From NCBI GenBank assembly GCA_011321815.1, contig DROS01000037.1, positions 1 to 58,037 on the forward strand: a stretch of DNA of 58,037 nt, in the 5' to 3' direction. The notes beneath the pieces are model-generated. The model was given only the letters and a program-made list of their open reading frames with translations. It did no database searches and had not been told where the DNA came from. The stretch is from Gammaproteobacteria bacterium (GTDB lineage: Bacteria; Pseudomonadota; Gammaproteobacteria; SZUA-152). Shown here one piece after another: positions 20,154 through 29,511 of this stretch (within the stretch, counting starts at the first letter, position 1; every line of letters begins with the position of its first letter). A program made the translations under genes and the position numbers.

Positions 20154-22838
20154 TCAAAAACAGGGAACACTTTCGCGGACTTTGACCCTTTCTTTGGCTT
20201 GAATAATTTCTTTACCGATTGGAAAAGCAACTGGCGTCATTCCCAATGTACGCGATCTCTCAAAAATCTGTAATGAATGTAAAAATGTTCCGCGATATGA
20301 AGGTGGGCGAAGCTCATCTCCTGACGCTGCCAGAACCATGGTTTCTGCCAGACAACCAAGCGAAACACCAGCAGGCAAGCCACACATATTAAAACTGCCA
20401 AATGTCGTTTCTGAATTTGGCAAAGAAACCAGTCCAGCCTCATAAATTTCAACATTATTATTTTTTAAGTGATCACTATCAAATGAGTGAGGCCTGCCAA
20501 GGTCATACACTTTACATTCAGGATTAATAGCCAAAAGAAGGTCAAGTGGCTGACTACTATCTGTGGCAACGACAAGACTGTCGATTTCACAAACAGCCTG
20601 GCGGTCATTCGATGCAGCGATTGATAAAACAGGAAATCCTAAAACTTTTCCAAAGGCATATCTTGCACGATCCATATATGAATCATTTTTACTGTTTTCC
20701 TCATAGAATATTTTCCTGATCTCAGTAATACGGGTTTTGTATGCAGATGAGATATTCAAATCTTGCTCACAGGCACAAACATCAAAGAGCTGGTCAATAG
20801 TAAGCTTTATATATTTTTCGATTGTTTTTATTGCATGCGGATTACCTGGGTTATAAAGAAGACAAATTTCCGCATCAGATCCTGTTTGCAATATCTGATA
20901 AAGCAAAAATTGCCACACCCTCAACCCCACACTACCGCCAGGGCCAACAATGCCAAAGCGTGGCATATGCTTCATATTAAAACTGTCAAACCATACAACA
21001 TCCATTGCAGCAGCAGCAGTTAAAGAACTGCCAGCCGTCACCGTCATGTCCAAATGACGAAGTGAATAACCGCCTTTGGCCAAAATAGACGAAAACGCAC
21101 CAAGACCCAGGACATCCGGCCCAATCCGTGTCACTTCCTGTCCGATCACTGTTAACAAATGCCTGCGGTCATCAGCTGACAAACCCATTAATTCATCAGG
21201 AAACAATGACAAGGTAACAAAATTACCTTCAATTAATTTATCACCAAGACTAAGTGCCTCTATTGAATAACACGAAGCAACAATGTTCGGCATAATTTTT
21301 AATATTTCACGGGCGCTTTTTCTAAATAAATCCTTCCTGTTTGCTGATAATTCATAATAGGAATCCGGGAAGGTTCGCTCAAAACTAAAATTGTCTATGG
21401 GATGAATTACAAAAGTAAAACGTCCATCTGGTGATTTATTTCTGACTTTAATTTGTCTGTTTCCTTCAGCATCGGCTCCGTTTTTCGTTGTTACCCGGGG
21501 AGATGCTGATCTTAATAATGGAAAACTCTTTAATTGTTCTTTTTGGTTATTTTCCTTGTTATCCGGCAAAACAAACAGGTTTGCATACCCCCCCGGAGAA
21601 AGCAGCATATCAGCCAGGGCGCTCAGGTCTCTGGCGATCTTGTCAATTTCTTTTTCTGTCACTATTAATGGCGGCTGTACTCGTATGCACGTTGGTGTAC
21701 TGAAACATGGCATGGTAATCAAACCACGATTTCTAATTAGCCAGGCTGCCGCTGCATACCCGATTAAACCGGTATCATCAATTGTATTGGAAAAGAAACT
21801 CCCCAAATCATTCCAGCCTTTCAGGTGAATTCCACGCATCAGACCACGACCGGAATATTTTGCATACACTTCCGGGTATTGCGCAGATACTCTGGCCAAA
21901 ACAGACTCAAGCTGCTCGCTTCTCTGACGTACATTATCCAATAGTTCTTCATTTAATAAATCAAGAACTATATTGCAAACATACGATGAAAAATTATTAT
22001 TGGAGAAAGTTGAACTATGAAAAATGGTAAAGTCACCTGAAACAACTTCCGCTGTTGCAACGCATGCACTTAATGAGACGACGCCACCGGCCAGCGCTTT
22101 TCCTAAAAGTACAATATCCGGGTCAATAGCATATTCCTGAAAAGAAAATAAAGACCCTGTTCGGCCTAGTCCAGTCTGAATTTCATCAACGATGATATAC
22201 AGCCCAAGGTCTTTCGCCACCTTGACTGCGTGACTTATTTTTTCCTGATTAAGCGCATGCATACCACCTTCACCTTGCACAAGCTCAATGACAAATGCCG
22301 ATGCCTGCACCTCTTTAGCAGCGTGCCGAATGGATTCTTCTATATCAGTCAACTCTGCTTCAATATCAATATGCCTTACAAAATCGTTCTCAATGCAAAA
22401 ATAATCACGATATTGCGGATTTGATGTGAGCTGTACAGCTGCCATGGTTTTCCCATGAAAACTGTTTTTCAACGCAATAATGCCAGGCTTCCCCGTCCTG
22501 GACCGTACTATTTTCACTGCTGCCTCAATGCTCTCCGCACCACTATTTGCAAAAATTACATGTGAAAATCTGTCTTCCCCAAGCATGCAAATCAACTTTT
22601 TTTTTGCTTCCAAAACGGATGATGCTGTAAACGGCTGTACCAAAGTTGGGGATTTTGAATCAAAAAAACCTTTCACCTGACTCAGGAAAGGTTTAAAATT
22701 TGAACCAAAAGGTAATGCGCCATACTGTGACAATGCATCAACAAGGGGTTTTCCTTCAGCGGTTACAACATCAACCCCGGAAGCCTCCGCTATGACATAA
22801 TTAATGCCAAAATATTCTATGATTCGTTCCCTGCTCAT
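20154..22838 (-). CDS. Class III aminotransferase fused to acyl-ACP reductase-like domain
   Basis: An 894-residue two-domain protein; the ribosome site is AGGAGTTCGAC. Residues 1-420 are a full class III PLP aminotransferase: NSGAESIEAAVKI (98-110), SFHGKTMAAVQL, D218/Q221 in IIVDEIQTGLGRTG, and the Schiff-base lysine K247 in LLGKALAGG. A linker (about 421-470) follows. Residues about 470-894 resemble cyanobacterial long-chain acyl-ACP reductase: SLFPDEL (544-550), LGLGAFSSI (567-575), the nucleotide loop G632-PG-G635-SV-G638, and a candidate thioester cysteine C829 in SLGCLAETMVLA, followed by RGTFLHSLQIFERSRTLGMTPV. Proposed role: reduce a fatty acyl thioester to the aldehyde and aminate it on one polypeptide. 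The match is by motif memory, not a search. Alternative: the second domain is another NAD(P)-dependent thioester reductase. Confidence 0.82.
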   Translation of the reverse strand: MSRERIIEYFGINYVIAEASGVDVVTAEGKPLVDALSQYGALPFGSNFKPFLSQVKGFFDSKSPTLVQPFTASSVLEAKKKLICMLGEDRFSHVIFANSGAESIEAAVKIVRSRTGKPGIIALKNSFHGKTMAAVQLTSNPQYRDYFCIENDFVRHIDIEAELTDIEESIRHAAKEVQASAFVIELVQGEGGMHALNQEKISHAVKVAKDLGLYIIVDEIQTGLGRTGSLFSFQEYAIDPDIVLLGKALAGGVVSLSACVATAEVVSGDFTIFHSSTFSNNNFSSYVCNIVLDLLNEELLDNVRQRSEQLESVLARVSAQYPEVYAKYSGRGLMRGIHLKGWNDLGSFFSNTIDDTGLIGYAAAAWLIRNRGLITMPCFSTPTCIRVQPPLIVTEKEIDKIARDLSALADMLLSPGGYANLFVLPDNKENNQKEQLKSFPLLRSASPRVTTKNGADAEGNRQIKVRNKSPDGRFTFVIHPIDNFSFERTFPDSYYELSANRKDLFRKSAREILKIMPNIVASCYSIEALSLGDKLIEGNFVTLSLFPDELMGLSADDRRHLLTVIGQEVTRIGPDVLGLGAFSSILAKGGYSLRHLDMTVTAGSSLTAAAAMDVVWFDSFNMKHMPRFGIVGPGGSVGLRVWQFLLYQILQTGSDAEICLLYNPGNPHAIKTIEKYIKLTIDQLFDVCACEQDLNISSAYKTRITEIRKIFYEENSKNDSYMDRARYAFGKVLGFPVLSIAASNDRQAVCEIDSLVVATDSSQPLDLLLAINPECKVYDLGRPHSFDSDHLKNNNVEIYEAGLVSLPNSETTFGSFNMCGLPAGVSLGCLAETMVLAASGDELRPPSYRGTFLHSLQIFERSRTLGMTPVAFPIGKEIIQAKERVKVRESVPCF

Positions 22839-23266
22839 GTCGAACTCCTGTTTATGTCATATCAATCTACCGGGAGAGCTTTCAATTAAGTCGGTTATAT
22901 TTCAGGAGAACCCAAACTCAACGTAACCTGATCATTTCTAACCAACCACTATTATCTGCTTCAATTTTGCGGAAATACGCCAACCCCAGAAACAACCACT
23001 CTGCTAAATTTCATTTCTTATACAACCTGCTTCTTTTGCCATGATTTCTGTAATCCTGTCTGTTTTTATTAGGAATAATCTCCCTTTCCGGGATAGCTGC
23101 AAGTGATTTTTCACTGATACAAAAACCGCAATAAGAACCTTTGCCGGAATATTAATCTACAAAATAAATATAACGTTAAGTTGCAACTTATTAAGTTTTC
23201 GAGAATGCTACATCCCTATAAAACACCAGAATAATATTAACCACCAAAAATAAACATTAAATTTCA
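22839..23266. other. Intergenic region upstream of the aminotransferase-reductase fusion
   Basis: 428 bp between the exporter stop and the fusion gene start, both on the minus strand. It should carry a promoter for the fusion-P450-formyltransferase run. The only coding-like stretch is a possible zinc-finger gene remnant at 23011-23151. Confidence 0.45.
23011..23151 (-). pseudogene. Possible remnant of a DksA/TraR-type zinc-finger gene
   Basis: A short minus-strand frame with no start codon reads GSYCGFCISEKSLAAIPERE and then a basic tail to a stop. The core ISEKSLAAIPE is close to the ISEKRLxAxP core of DksA/TraR C4 zinc fingers, but only one Cys-x-x-Cys-like pair remains. It may be a decayed gene end or chance similarity. 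Confidence 0.25.
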
Positions 23267-25591
23267 CTATTCTTGGGTTGTAATTTTACGTTTATTTAAT
23301 TTATCTTTTTCCAACTTCATAAGAAGTGGCGGGAAAAATAAAAAATCGACAATAAGCGCTATGATGATAATTATCGCGCTCAGCAATCCCATATCGGAAT
23401 TTATTTTGAATGAGGATAAAGACAACACAAAGAAACCTGCCACCAAGACCAATGAAGTTATCCATAATGCTTTGCCCACAGTCATAAAGGCATAGCGCAC
23501 AGAATCAATACTGTTCATATTTTTTTCACGGCGGGCATGTAAATATTTACTGAGAAAATGCACCGTATCATCAACAACAACACCCATGGTCATACTGATA
23601 ACCACAGCAAGACCTATACCAACCTTGCCATTGAACAATGCCCATAACCCAAAGCCTATTAATGCTGGCACAAGATTTGGAATTAAACTGATAAGCCCTA
23701 TAGATATTGAACGCAAGGCTATTATCAATGCCAGCGATATCAAAACCAGCGCTAATGATGCACCTCCCAACATACTGTAAATATTACGCTGGGTTAGATG
23801 GGCAAACATAATACTGCTACCACTGCCTTCCCCTCGCATTGAGGCTGGCGCATTAACGTCTAACCAGGCCTGAGCCCGCTCTTCCAGCGCAAGCATTCCT
23901 TCACTTGATATTTTTTCCAGCGTTACTGTTAATTTAGTGGCAGATTTGTCAACACTGATCTGATTATTAAGACTCAAACCATAGGGAAGTGACATTTCAT
24001 ACAACAACAAATATTGCGCGGCAAGTTCACGGTTATCAGGCAGGCGATACCAGTCAGGGTTATCGCCGTGCATATTTTTATTCAACCGTTTCAGGATATC
24101 CGTATAACTTTCAACATGAATCACCGCCGGTTGCTGACGATACCACTGCGCAAACGCTTCAACCTTGCGCAAAAACTCAGGGTCATTCACCGCACCTGGT
24201 GCGCCTGAATCCAATGAGTAACTGATACGATACAAACCGCCAAGATTCTCATTGGCAAAATCACTGGCAATACGAAAGGGGACACGTTGATCAAAATAAT
24301 CACTAAAGGTGTCATCAAGCTTATTCTTCGGGATAAGGCTTGCTGAAATAATCACAACTATTCCAGCCCCCCAAAGCAGGCCAGTGCGATGACTCACGAC
24401 AAAGTCCGCAATGGCTGACATGGCAGGGCTGACGTCAGATTGATTATTTTTGATGCGCACTGGCAACATACTGATCAGAGCTGGCAAAAAAGTCACTGAT
24501 AATAGAAATGAAATCATGACGCCCACAGCAACAATATTCCCCAAATCATGGAATGGTGGTGAATCGCTGAAATTCATACTCAGGAAACCAAATGCGGTCG
24601 TAAAACTGGCCAAAAAAACTGGTTGTAGATTAATACGCAGGCTTTCTTTTATTGCTGCTTCTTTCTTATCACCCTTTACCAGATTATGTGAAAAAGTGAC
24701 CAATATGTGTACAGAATTGGCAACGGCCAGGGTAAGAATCATGATTGGCGCAGCACCACTGGCCGAAGTTAAGCTGATTCCCATCCAACCTGCGAGCCCC
24801 ATGGCAGACGCAATGGAAAGAATGATGATTAAAAAAATAACCGAGGCAAAAATACTGCTACGCAACAAAAAAAACAAACCCAGCAAGATAAGACCAAAGC
24901 TTATGGGTAACAGGCTTTGCATATCCAGCAACGTCGCTTCTGCAAAGGCGTTATCAAGTGGAACCATCCCTGTTATATAAATTTCAATATCAGAGTTATC
25001 GGCACGCACCTGATCAGCCAATTCCCGCGCATAGCTCATCACTTCCGGTGATTCCTGTGCCGGGTCAATACCGGGAAACTGAATGGTAATATTTACCCCG
25101 GCAACATGGGCCTGTGGTGAAATGAGACGATTAACCAGCAACGGCTCTTTTAAAACAATGTCCCGTATCCTTTTGATATCAGTCCGGGACAATAGCGTGA
25201 CATCCTGCACCATATCTTCGACAATCAGCTCATCACCACTGGCATAGCTGTATTGGAAGTTACTAATGGAATCAACCCGGATGGAATACGGCGTTTGCCA
25301 ACCCAGCCGGGTGAGCTGCTCGATACTGGCAAGTGTCTTACGGGTAAACACTTTGCCGTCTTTTGGTGCGATAACAAACAGAACGTTGTCATCTCTGGTG
25401 TAGGTGTTTTCCAGTGATTGAAAGGCTTGCAATTGTGGATTATCGGCACTGAAAAACACTCGATAATCTGTAGTGAATTGCAGGAAGCGCCCACCACTGG
25501 CCATGGCCGTAATCAATAATATTGAGGCCAGGATAACCCACCAACGGTGAGAGATAACCCACTGGGCAAAATTTTCTTCCCTCCATTTCAT
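23267..25591 (-). CDS. RND-superfamily (MMPL/COG1033-type) exporter
   Basis: A 774-residue inner-membrane transporter with the 1+5, 1+5 transmembrane layout of RND/MMPL exporters. TM1 is at about 16-34, followed by a periplasmic loop, then TMs in about 220-375 (PISFGLILLGLFFLL, MILTLAVANSVHILVTF). The second half repeats the pattern (LVALVLI-type helices from about 600, GIGLAVVISMTMGVVVDDTVHFLSKYL, VDFLFFPPLLM). The paired VANSVH and VVDDTVH segments are the duplicated TM4/TM10-like elements that carry the proton-relay acidic residues in the family. GAGGCCGTTTT precedes the ATG. COG1033-type transporters usually move hydrophobic or lipid-like compounds, which fits export of the cluster's product. 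No outer-membrane or adaptor partner is nearby. Confidence 0.88.
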   Translation of the reverse strand: MKWREENFAQWVISHRWWVILASILLITAMASGGRFLQFTTDYRVFFSADNPQLQAFQSLENTYTRDDNVLFVIAPKDGKVFTRKTLASIEQLTRLGWQTPYSIRVDSISNFQYSYASGDELIVEDMVQDVTLLSRTDIKRIRDIVLKEPLLVNRLISPQAHVAGVNITIQFPGIDPAQESPEVMSYARELADQVRADNSDIEIYITGMVPLDNAFAEATLLDMQSLLPISFGLILLGLFFLLRSSIFASVIFLIIILSIASAMGLAGWMGISLTSASGAAPIMILTLAVANSVHILVTFSHNLVKGDKKEAAIKESLRINLQPVFLASFTTAFGFLSMNFSDSPPFHDLGNIVAVGVMISFLLSVTFLPALISMLPVRIKNNQSDVSPAMSAIADFVVSHRTGLLWGAGIVVIISASLIPKNKLDDTFSDYFDQRVPFRIASDFANENLGGLYRISYSLDSGAPGAVNDPEFLRKVEAFAQWYRQQPAVIHVESYTDILKRLNKNMHGDNPDWYRLPDNRELAAQYLLLYEMSLPYGLSLNNQISVDKSATKLTVTLEKISSEGMLALEERAQAWLDVNAPASMRGEGSGSSIMFAHLTQRNIYSMLGGASLALVLISLALIIALRSISIGLISLIPNLVPALIGFGLWALFNGKVGIGLAVVISMTMGVVVDDTVHFLSKYLHARREKNMNSIDSVRYAFMTVGKALWITSLVLVAGFFVLSLSSFKINSDMGLLSAIIIIIALIVDFLFFPPLLMKLEKDKLNKRKITTQE

Positions 25592-26065
25592 AAAACGGCC
25601 TCAACAATACATTGGCTTAAAAAATAGAGGACATATGGAAACGCGCGGGCCGACCCGGAAAGCCGTGAAAGGAATCTCGTAAAGACTTCCGGTTTAGGAC
25701 ATTTTTGTCCTAACCATAATAAATCGATACTGTAAAAACCAGCGGGACTACCACTATCCTTCAGGCAATCCTCAACTAACCTTGTTTAGTGCATTCCCTA
25801 CACCCGTCCACATGGGGTCGCTCCTGAGAAAACCGTCCACATGGCTCTGTCCCTAAGAAAACACGGCTATTGTAAACTTATATGGCCATTAAATTATTGA
25901 ACGAAAGTGCTGCTATCTATTTCAAGTGTGGCGTTAGACCTGAACAGAAATAACATACAAACAGGAAGATGTGTTTTACACACAGCTCTGTGAGAGATTT
26001 AAAAGGCGGTTACCATCACACCACACACGGTGGTTATTAACGCGATCCTGAATGGAAAAAAGACT
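25592..26065. other. Intergenic region between the AraC-type regulator and the exporter
   Basis: 474 bp without a supported gene. It contains two direct copies of CCGTCCACATGG...GTC-C(T)-C-x-GAGAAAAC-type sequence at about 25803-25862 (the second reads CCGTCCACATGGCTCTGTCCCTAAGAAAAC), spaced about 30 bp. This could be an operator pair or a repeat remnant. The exporter promoter must lie here. Confidence 0.4.
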
Positions 26066-26878
26066 TTATCCCCGGCACCTATGTACACCCAAAGTTATTT
26101 GGGCGAATACATCCGATGGTTTTACACCAAACATTTGCACAAATGTCCGGGTAAAATGTGCCTGGTCCGCAAAACCTGCGGCGTATGCAGCATCTGCAAG
26201 TGTCCGTCCTGCAAGCACTTGTTCAATGCCTCCAATTAAGCGCAGCCATTTCCGATAACTTCTGAGGGGCATACCGGTCTGCTCACGAAACCAGTGCGAA
26301 AAGCGGCTTTCTGACAACCCAACCAAATCCGCCAAATTGCCACGAGTCAACATTTGTTGACTCTCCAAGCTGCCCCTCACTGCTTTCAGCACAATTTCCA
26401 GCAACTTCCTGTTATCCCGACAATCTGACTTCGCATGCAGACAACCTCGTAGTAACACCAACCCTTTATCAATGCTACCTGCTTCATCAAAAGCCTGTAG
26501 AACTTTTCCAACCAGTTCCGCTGGAGGTTCGGCAATAATACGAGTGTCGTAAAGCATGGCATGAATGGCTTTTGCCTCTGAACTGGTTGGATCAAAATAG
26601 CAGGACAGCACCGAGCCAGACAGAAGCCGATGAGGCGTGCCTGCGCGGACAAACAGTGCTTTTGCCTCCAACGTATCCTTTCCCGTCATTATGCGCACTG
26701 GTTGTTTCAGTCCAATGCTTAACTGGTGCGCCCAATGGTGATGCTCATGATTATCGCCTGACTCACCTTTAAATGCGCCCATACCAGGAAGTATGGCGAC
26801 AGCCCCGGCCCAGGGCTGCCTGTGTTTTTTAGAATGCTGCATAAGCCCACTGTTTGTTTGCAATGAATTTCCTTTCAT
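26066..26878 (-). CDS. AraC-family transcriptional regulator
   Basis: A 270-residue regulator. The N-terminal half is a small cupin-like sensor domain (HHWAHQLSIGL, LFVRAGTPHRLLSG). The C-terminal about 100 residues hold the two AraC helix-turn-helix motifs: LTRGNLADLVGLSESRFSHWFREQTG with PLRSYRKWLRL, and LADAAYAAGFADQAHFTRTFVQMFGVKPSDV. It lies upstream of the exporter-fusion-P450-formyltransferase run and on the same strand, so it is the natural candidate activator, although this is inferred only from position. GGAAGG sits very close (2 bases) to the ATG, so the true start may be the Met at residue 13. Confidence 0.92.
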   Translation of the reverse strand: MKGNSLQTNSGLMQHSKKHRQPWAGAVAILPGMGAFKGESGDNHEHHHWAHQLSIGLKQPVRIMTGKDTLEAKALFVRAGTPHRLLSGSVLSCYFDPTSSEAKAIHAMLYDTRIIAEPPAELVGKVLQAFDEAGSIDKGLVLLRGCLHAKSDCRDNRKLLEIVLKAVRGSLESQQMLTRGNLADLVGLSESRFSHWFREQTGMPLRSYRKWLRLIGGIEQVLAGRTLADAAYAAGFADQAHFTRTFVQMFGVKPSDVFAQITLGVHRCRG

Positions 26879-27690
26879 AACCTTCCGTTACCCAATCCAA
26901 AATCCAACGGACACCACATACCTGCGAGTCACCCGGGCATCACAGCATCGTTATTTTTTCAGACAAGTTTGCATGCTGATGTCGGCCGGACAGACCCGCA
27001 TCACAATACGATAAAAATAAACACCCCTGATCCGGGGCAAGGTCATTCAGAGGGGTCGTTCACTTCACATCTTCGTCATCTGTTGTTCGCAGCAAACTAC
27101 GGAGAAGATGCCCTCGGTGATCAACGTCAACGATGATCTACTATATATAACAATAAAAACGTATCAACTGTGAGTATTACCGACCTCAACCGTGAAAAAT
27201 CCCCATGAAGCAGCTCTCACCATTTTTCTCTAACGCAAACCATACACGAAAAAAATTTGTTATTTTAACCACACTGTCCCGCTTACTCGCCCTAAATAAT
27301 CTTCTCACTCAAAAATAAATTCTGGCACACTGCCACCGGTGTGAACCACCGTGATTACTTGATAAAAACCAAATAATTACGGCGTTTATTGTCGCACAAA
27401 AAACCAGAATGAAGAAGGCTTCGGACACCCTGAACTCAGGAATCGTGTGCAGGAATTTTTGTACAAATCAACGTATTGGCAGAAGAAAATAAACTACCCA
27501 TCAAGCACAATCACCCTACCTTGTTTTACGTGTATAATTAAGCGTTCAGAGTTATATGAAAACCACAGAAACAGCGACTGAACACCCCTTGAAATGAATA
27601 CCTGTAAAGCAAGGTAAACTTAACTCATCAGTCATGTGCAATACTCACCCACTGCCAATAAAAAATATTAATAACCCCAGGAGCCTTTGA
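26879..27690. other. Long non-coding region upstream of soxB
   Basis: 812 bp with no supported gene on either strand. Structures visible: an inverted repeat ACCCCTGA...TCAGAGGGGT at about 27025-27056, and a CATCTTC...GAAGATG inverted repeat at about 27067-27109. It should carry the soxB promoter. The length is unusual for this gene-dense window. Confidence 0.45.
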
Positions 27691-29415
27691 ATGAATATCT
27701 CTCGTCGAGAATTTTTACAAATGCTGGCCATTGCCAGCGCGGCAGGCATCCCGCTACCTGGGCAAGCCATAACAAAAAACCAGGCTGCTGAAAAAAAATT
27801 ATATGACCTGCCCACTTTTGGCAATGTGTCATTGCTTCATTTCACTGATTGTCATGCGCAGCTTATGCCCATCTGGTTTCGTGAACCCAACATCAATATT
27901 GGTATTGCCAGCATGAAAGGCAAAGTCCCACACTTGGTTGGTAAACATTTTCTGGCCCGTTACGGAATTAACCCCAACACCCCACAAGCCCATGCCTTCA
28001 CTTATTTGAACTTTGTGGAAGCCGCAAAAAAATATGGCAAGGTGGGTGGTTTTGCACACATGGCCACATTGATCAAACATATTCGTTCACAACGCCCGGG
28101 GTCACTACTGCTGGATGGTGGTGATACCTGGCAAGGCTCTGCCACCTCACTGTGGACCAAGGGACAGGACATGATCGATGCCACCAAGTTATTAGGGGTT
28201 GATGCCATGACCGGGCACTGGGAATTCACTTATGGCGCTGACCGGGTTAGAGAAATCATCGAAAAAGATCTTGACGGTCATATGGATTTCCTCGCACAAA
28301 ACATTATTGATAACCAGTGGGAAGAAGATGTTTTCAAATCTTATGTCATCAAGGAAATTAACGGTGTGCCCACCGCCATTATCGGTCAGGCCTTTCCCTA
28401 TACCCCCATTGCCAACCCGCGTTACATGGTGCCCGACTGGAACTTCGGTATCCGTGATGACAAAATGCAAAAAACCGTGGATGCCGCGCGCGCTGATGGC
28501 GCACACGTTGTGGTTCTGCTCTCTCACAATGGCATGGACGTTGATCTGAAAATGGCCAGCCGTGTGCGCGGTATCGACGCCATCATGGGCGGTCACACAC
28601 ATGACGCCGTCCCCGAACCGGTGAAAGTGAAAAATGCCGGCGGCACCACACTGGTCATCAATTCCGGGTCCAATGGAAAATTTCTCAGCGTACTGGACTT
28701 TGATGTACGCAAAGGCAAGATACAAGGCTATCGCTACAACCTGCTGCCGATTTTTTCCAACCTGCTGGAACCCGATACAGCCATGGCCGCACACATCGCC
28801 AAAGTACGCAAACCTTTCAAGGCAAAACTCGAAGAGGAATTGGGGGTGGCTGATGAATTGCTTTATCGTCGCGGCAACTTCAATGGCTCATTCGATCAGC
28901 TGATTCTGGATGCACTGATTGATGCGCAGGATGCTGACATTGCCTTCTCGCCCGGCTTCCGCTGGGGAGTCAGCGTCCTGCCCGGCGAGCCCATTACGTT
29001 TGACCATGTAATGACACAAACCGCCATCACTTACCCTACCGTCACACTCAACCAGACAAGCGGAGAGGATATCAAGCTGATACTGGAAGATGTGGCCGAC
29101 AATCTCTTTAACAGCGACCCTTATTATCAACAGGGCGGCGATATGGTGCGTGTGGGCGGCCTTAAATTCAGTATTGATCCCACCAAAACCATAGGTAAAC
29201 GCATTACCGACATGGAAGTAAATGGCAAGCCATTGGAAGCCAGTAAAAAATACCGTGTGGCAGGCTGGGCCAGTGTGGCGGCCCGTCGTGAAGGCCAACC
29301 CATTTGGACCGTGGTCGCTGATTACATCCGTGAACAGGACACGGTAAAAATCCACAAACTGAATATCCCCAAAATCAAGGGCGTCAAAAACAACCCCGGG
29401 CTGGTTGACGTTTAA
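27691..29415 (+). CDS. soxB: Thiosulfohydrolase SoxB
   Basis: A periplasmic dimanganese hydrolase that releases sulfate from SoxY-bound S-sulfonate. The 574-residue protein has a Tat signal (NISRREFLQMLAIASAAG) and the metallophosphoesterase-like metal motifs (LLHFTDCHAQLMPIW with Asp and His; LLDGGDTWQGSAT; GHWEFTYG; LLSHNGMDVD; GGHTHDAVPEP). The 5'-nucleotidase-type C-terminal domain follows (GNFNGSFDQLILDALID, DIAFSPGFRWG). AGGAGCCTTTGA precedes the ATG. It is transcribed alone and is separated from soxXYZA by the accessory cluster. No soxCD is seen, so thiosulfate sulfane sulfur would be expected to go to storage or the cytoplasmic TusA/DsrE2 route. Confidence 0.98.
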   Translation: MNISRREFLQMLAIASAAGIPLPGQAITKNQAAEKKLYDLPTFGNVSLLHFTDCHAQLMPIWFREPNINIGIASMKGKVPHLVGKHFLARYGINPNTPQAHAFTYLNFVEAAKKYGKVGGFAHMATLIKHIRSQRPGSLLLDGGDTWQGSATSLWTKGQDMIDATKLLGVDAMTGHWEFTYGADRVREIIEKDLDGHMDFLAQNIIDNQWEEDVFKSYVIKEINGVPTAIIGQAFPYTPIANPRYMVPDWNFGIRDDKMQKTVDAARADGAHVVVLLSHNGMDVDLKMASRVRGIDAIMGGHTHDAVPEPVKVKNAGGTTLVINSGSNGKFLSVLDFDVRKGKIQGYRYNLLPIFSNLLEPDTAMAAHIAKVRKPFKAKLEEELGVADELLYRRGNFNGSFDQLILDALIDAQDADIAFSPGFRWGVSVLPGEPITFDHVMTQTAITYPTVTLNQTSGEDIKLILEDVADNLFNSDPYYQQGGDMVRVGGLKFSIDPTKTIGKRITDMEVNGKPLEASKKYRVAGWASVAARREGQPIWTVVADYIREQDTVKIHKLNIPKIKGVKNNPGLVDV

Positions 29416-29511
29416 TAACACACCGCCAACCAGTACAAACAATGCAATTCATTCCCGCGACCCATACCTGATCAAGGGTATAAAACCCCACCGCCACCGA
29501 AAAAGGGCTTT

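Noticed and set aside
20154-22838. Two genes merged by a frameshift rather than a fusion
   Set aside because: The frame is continuous for 894 codons, the linker is of plausible length, and no internal ribosome site with start is seen near residue 470.
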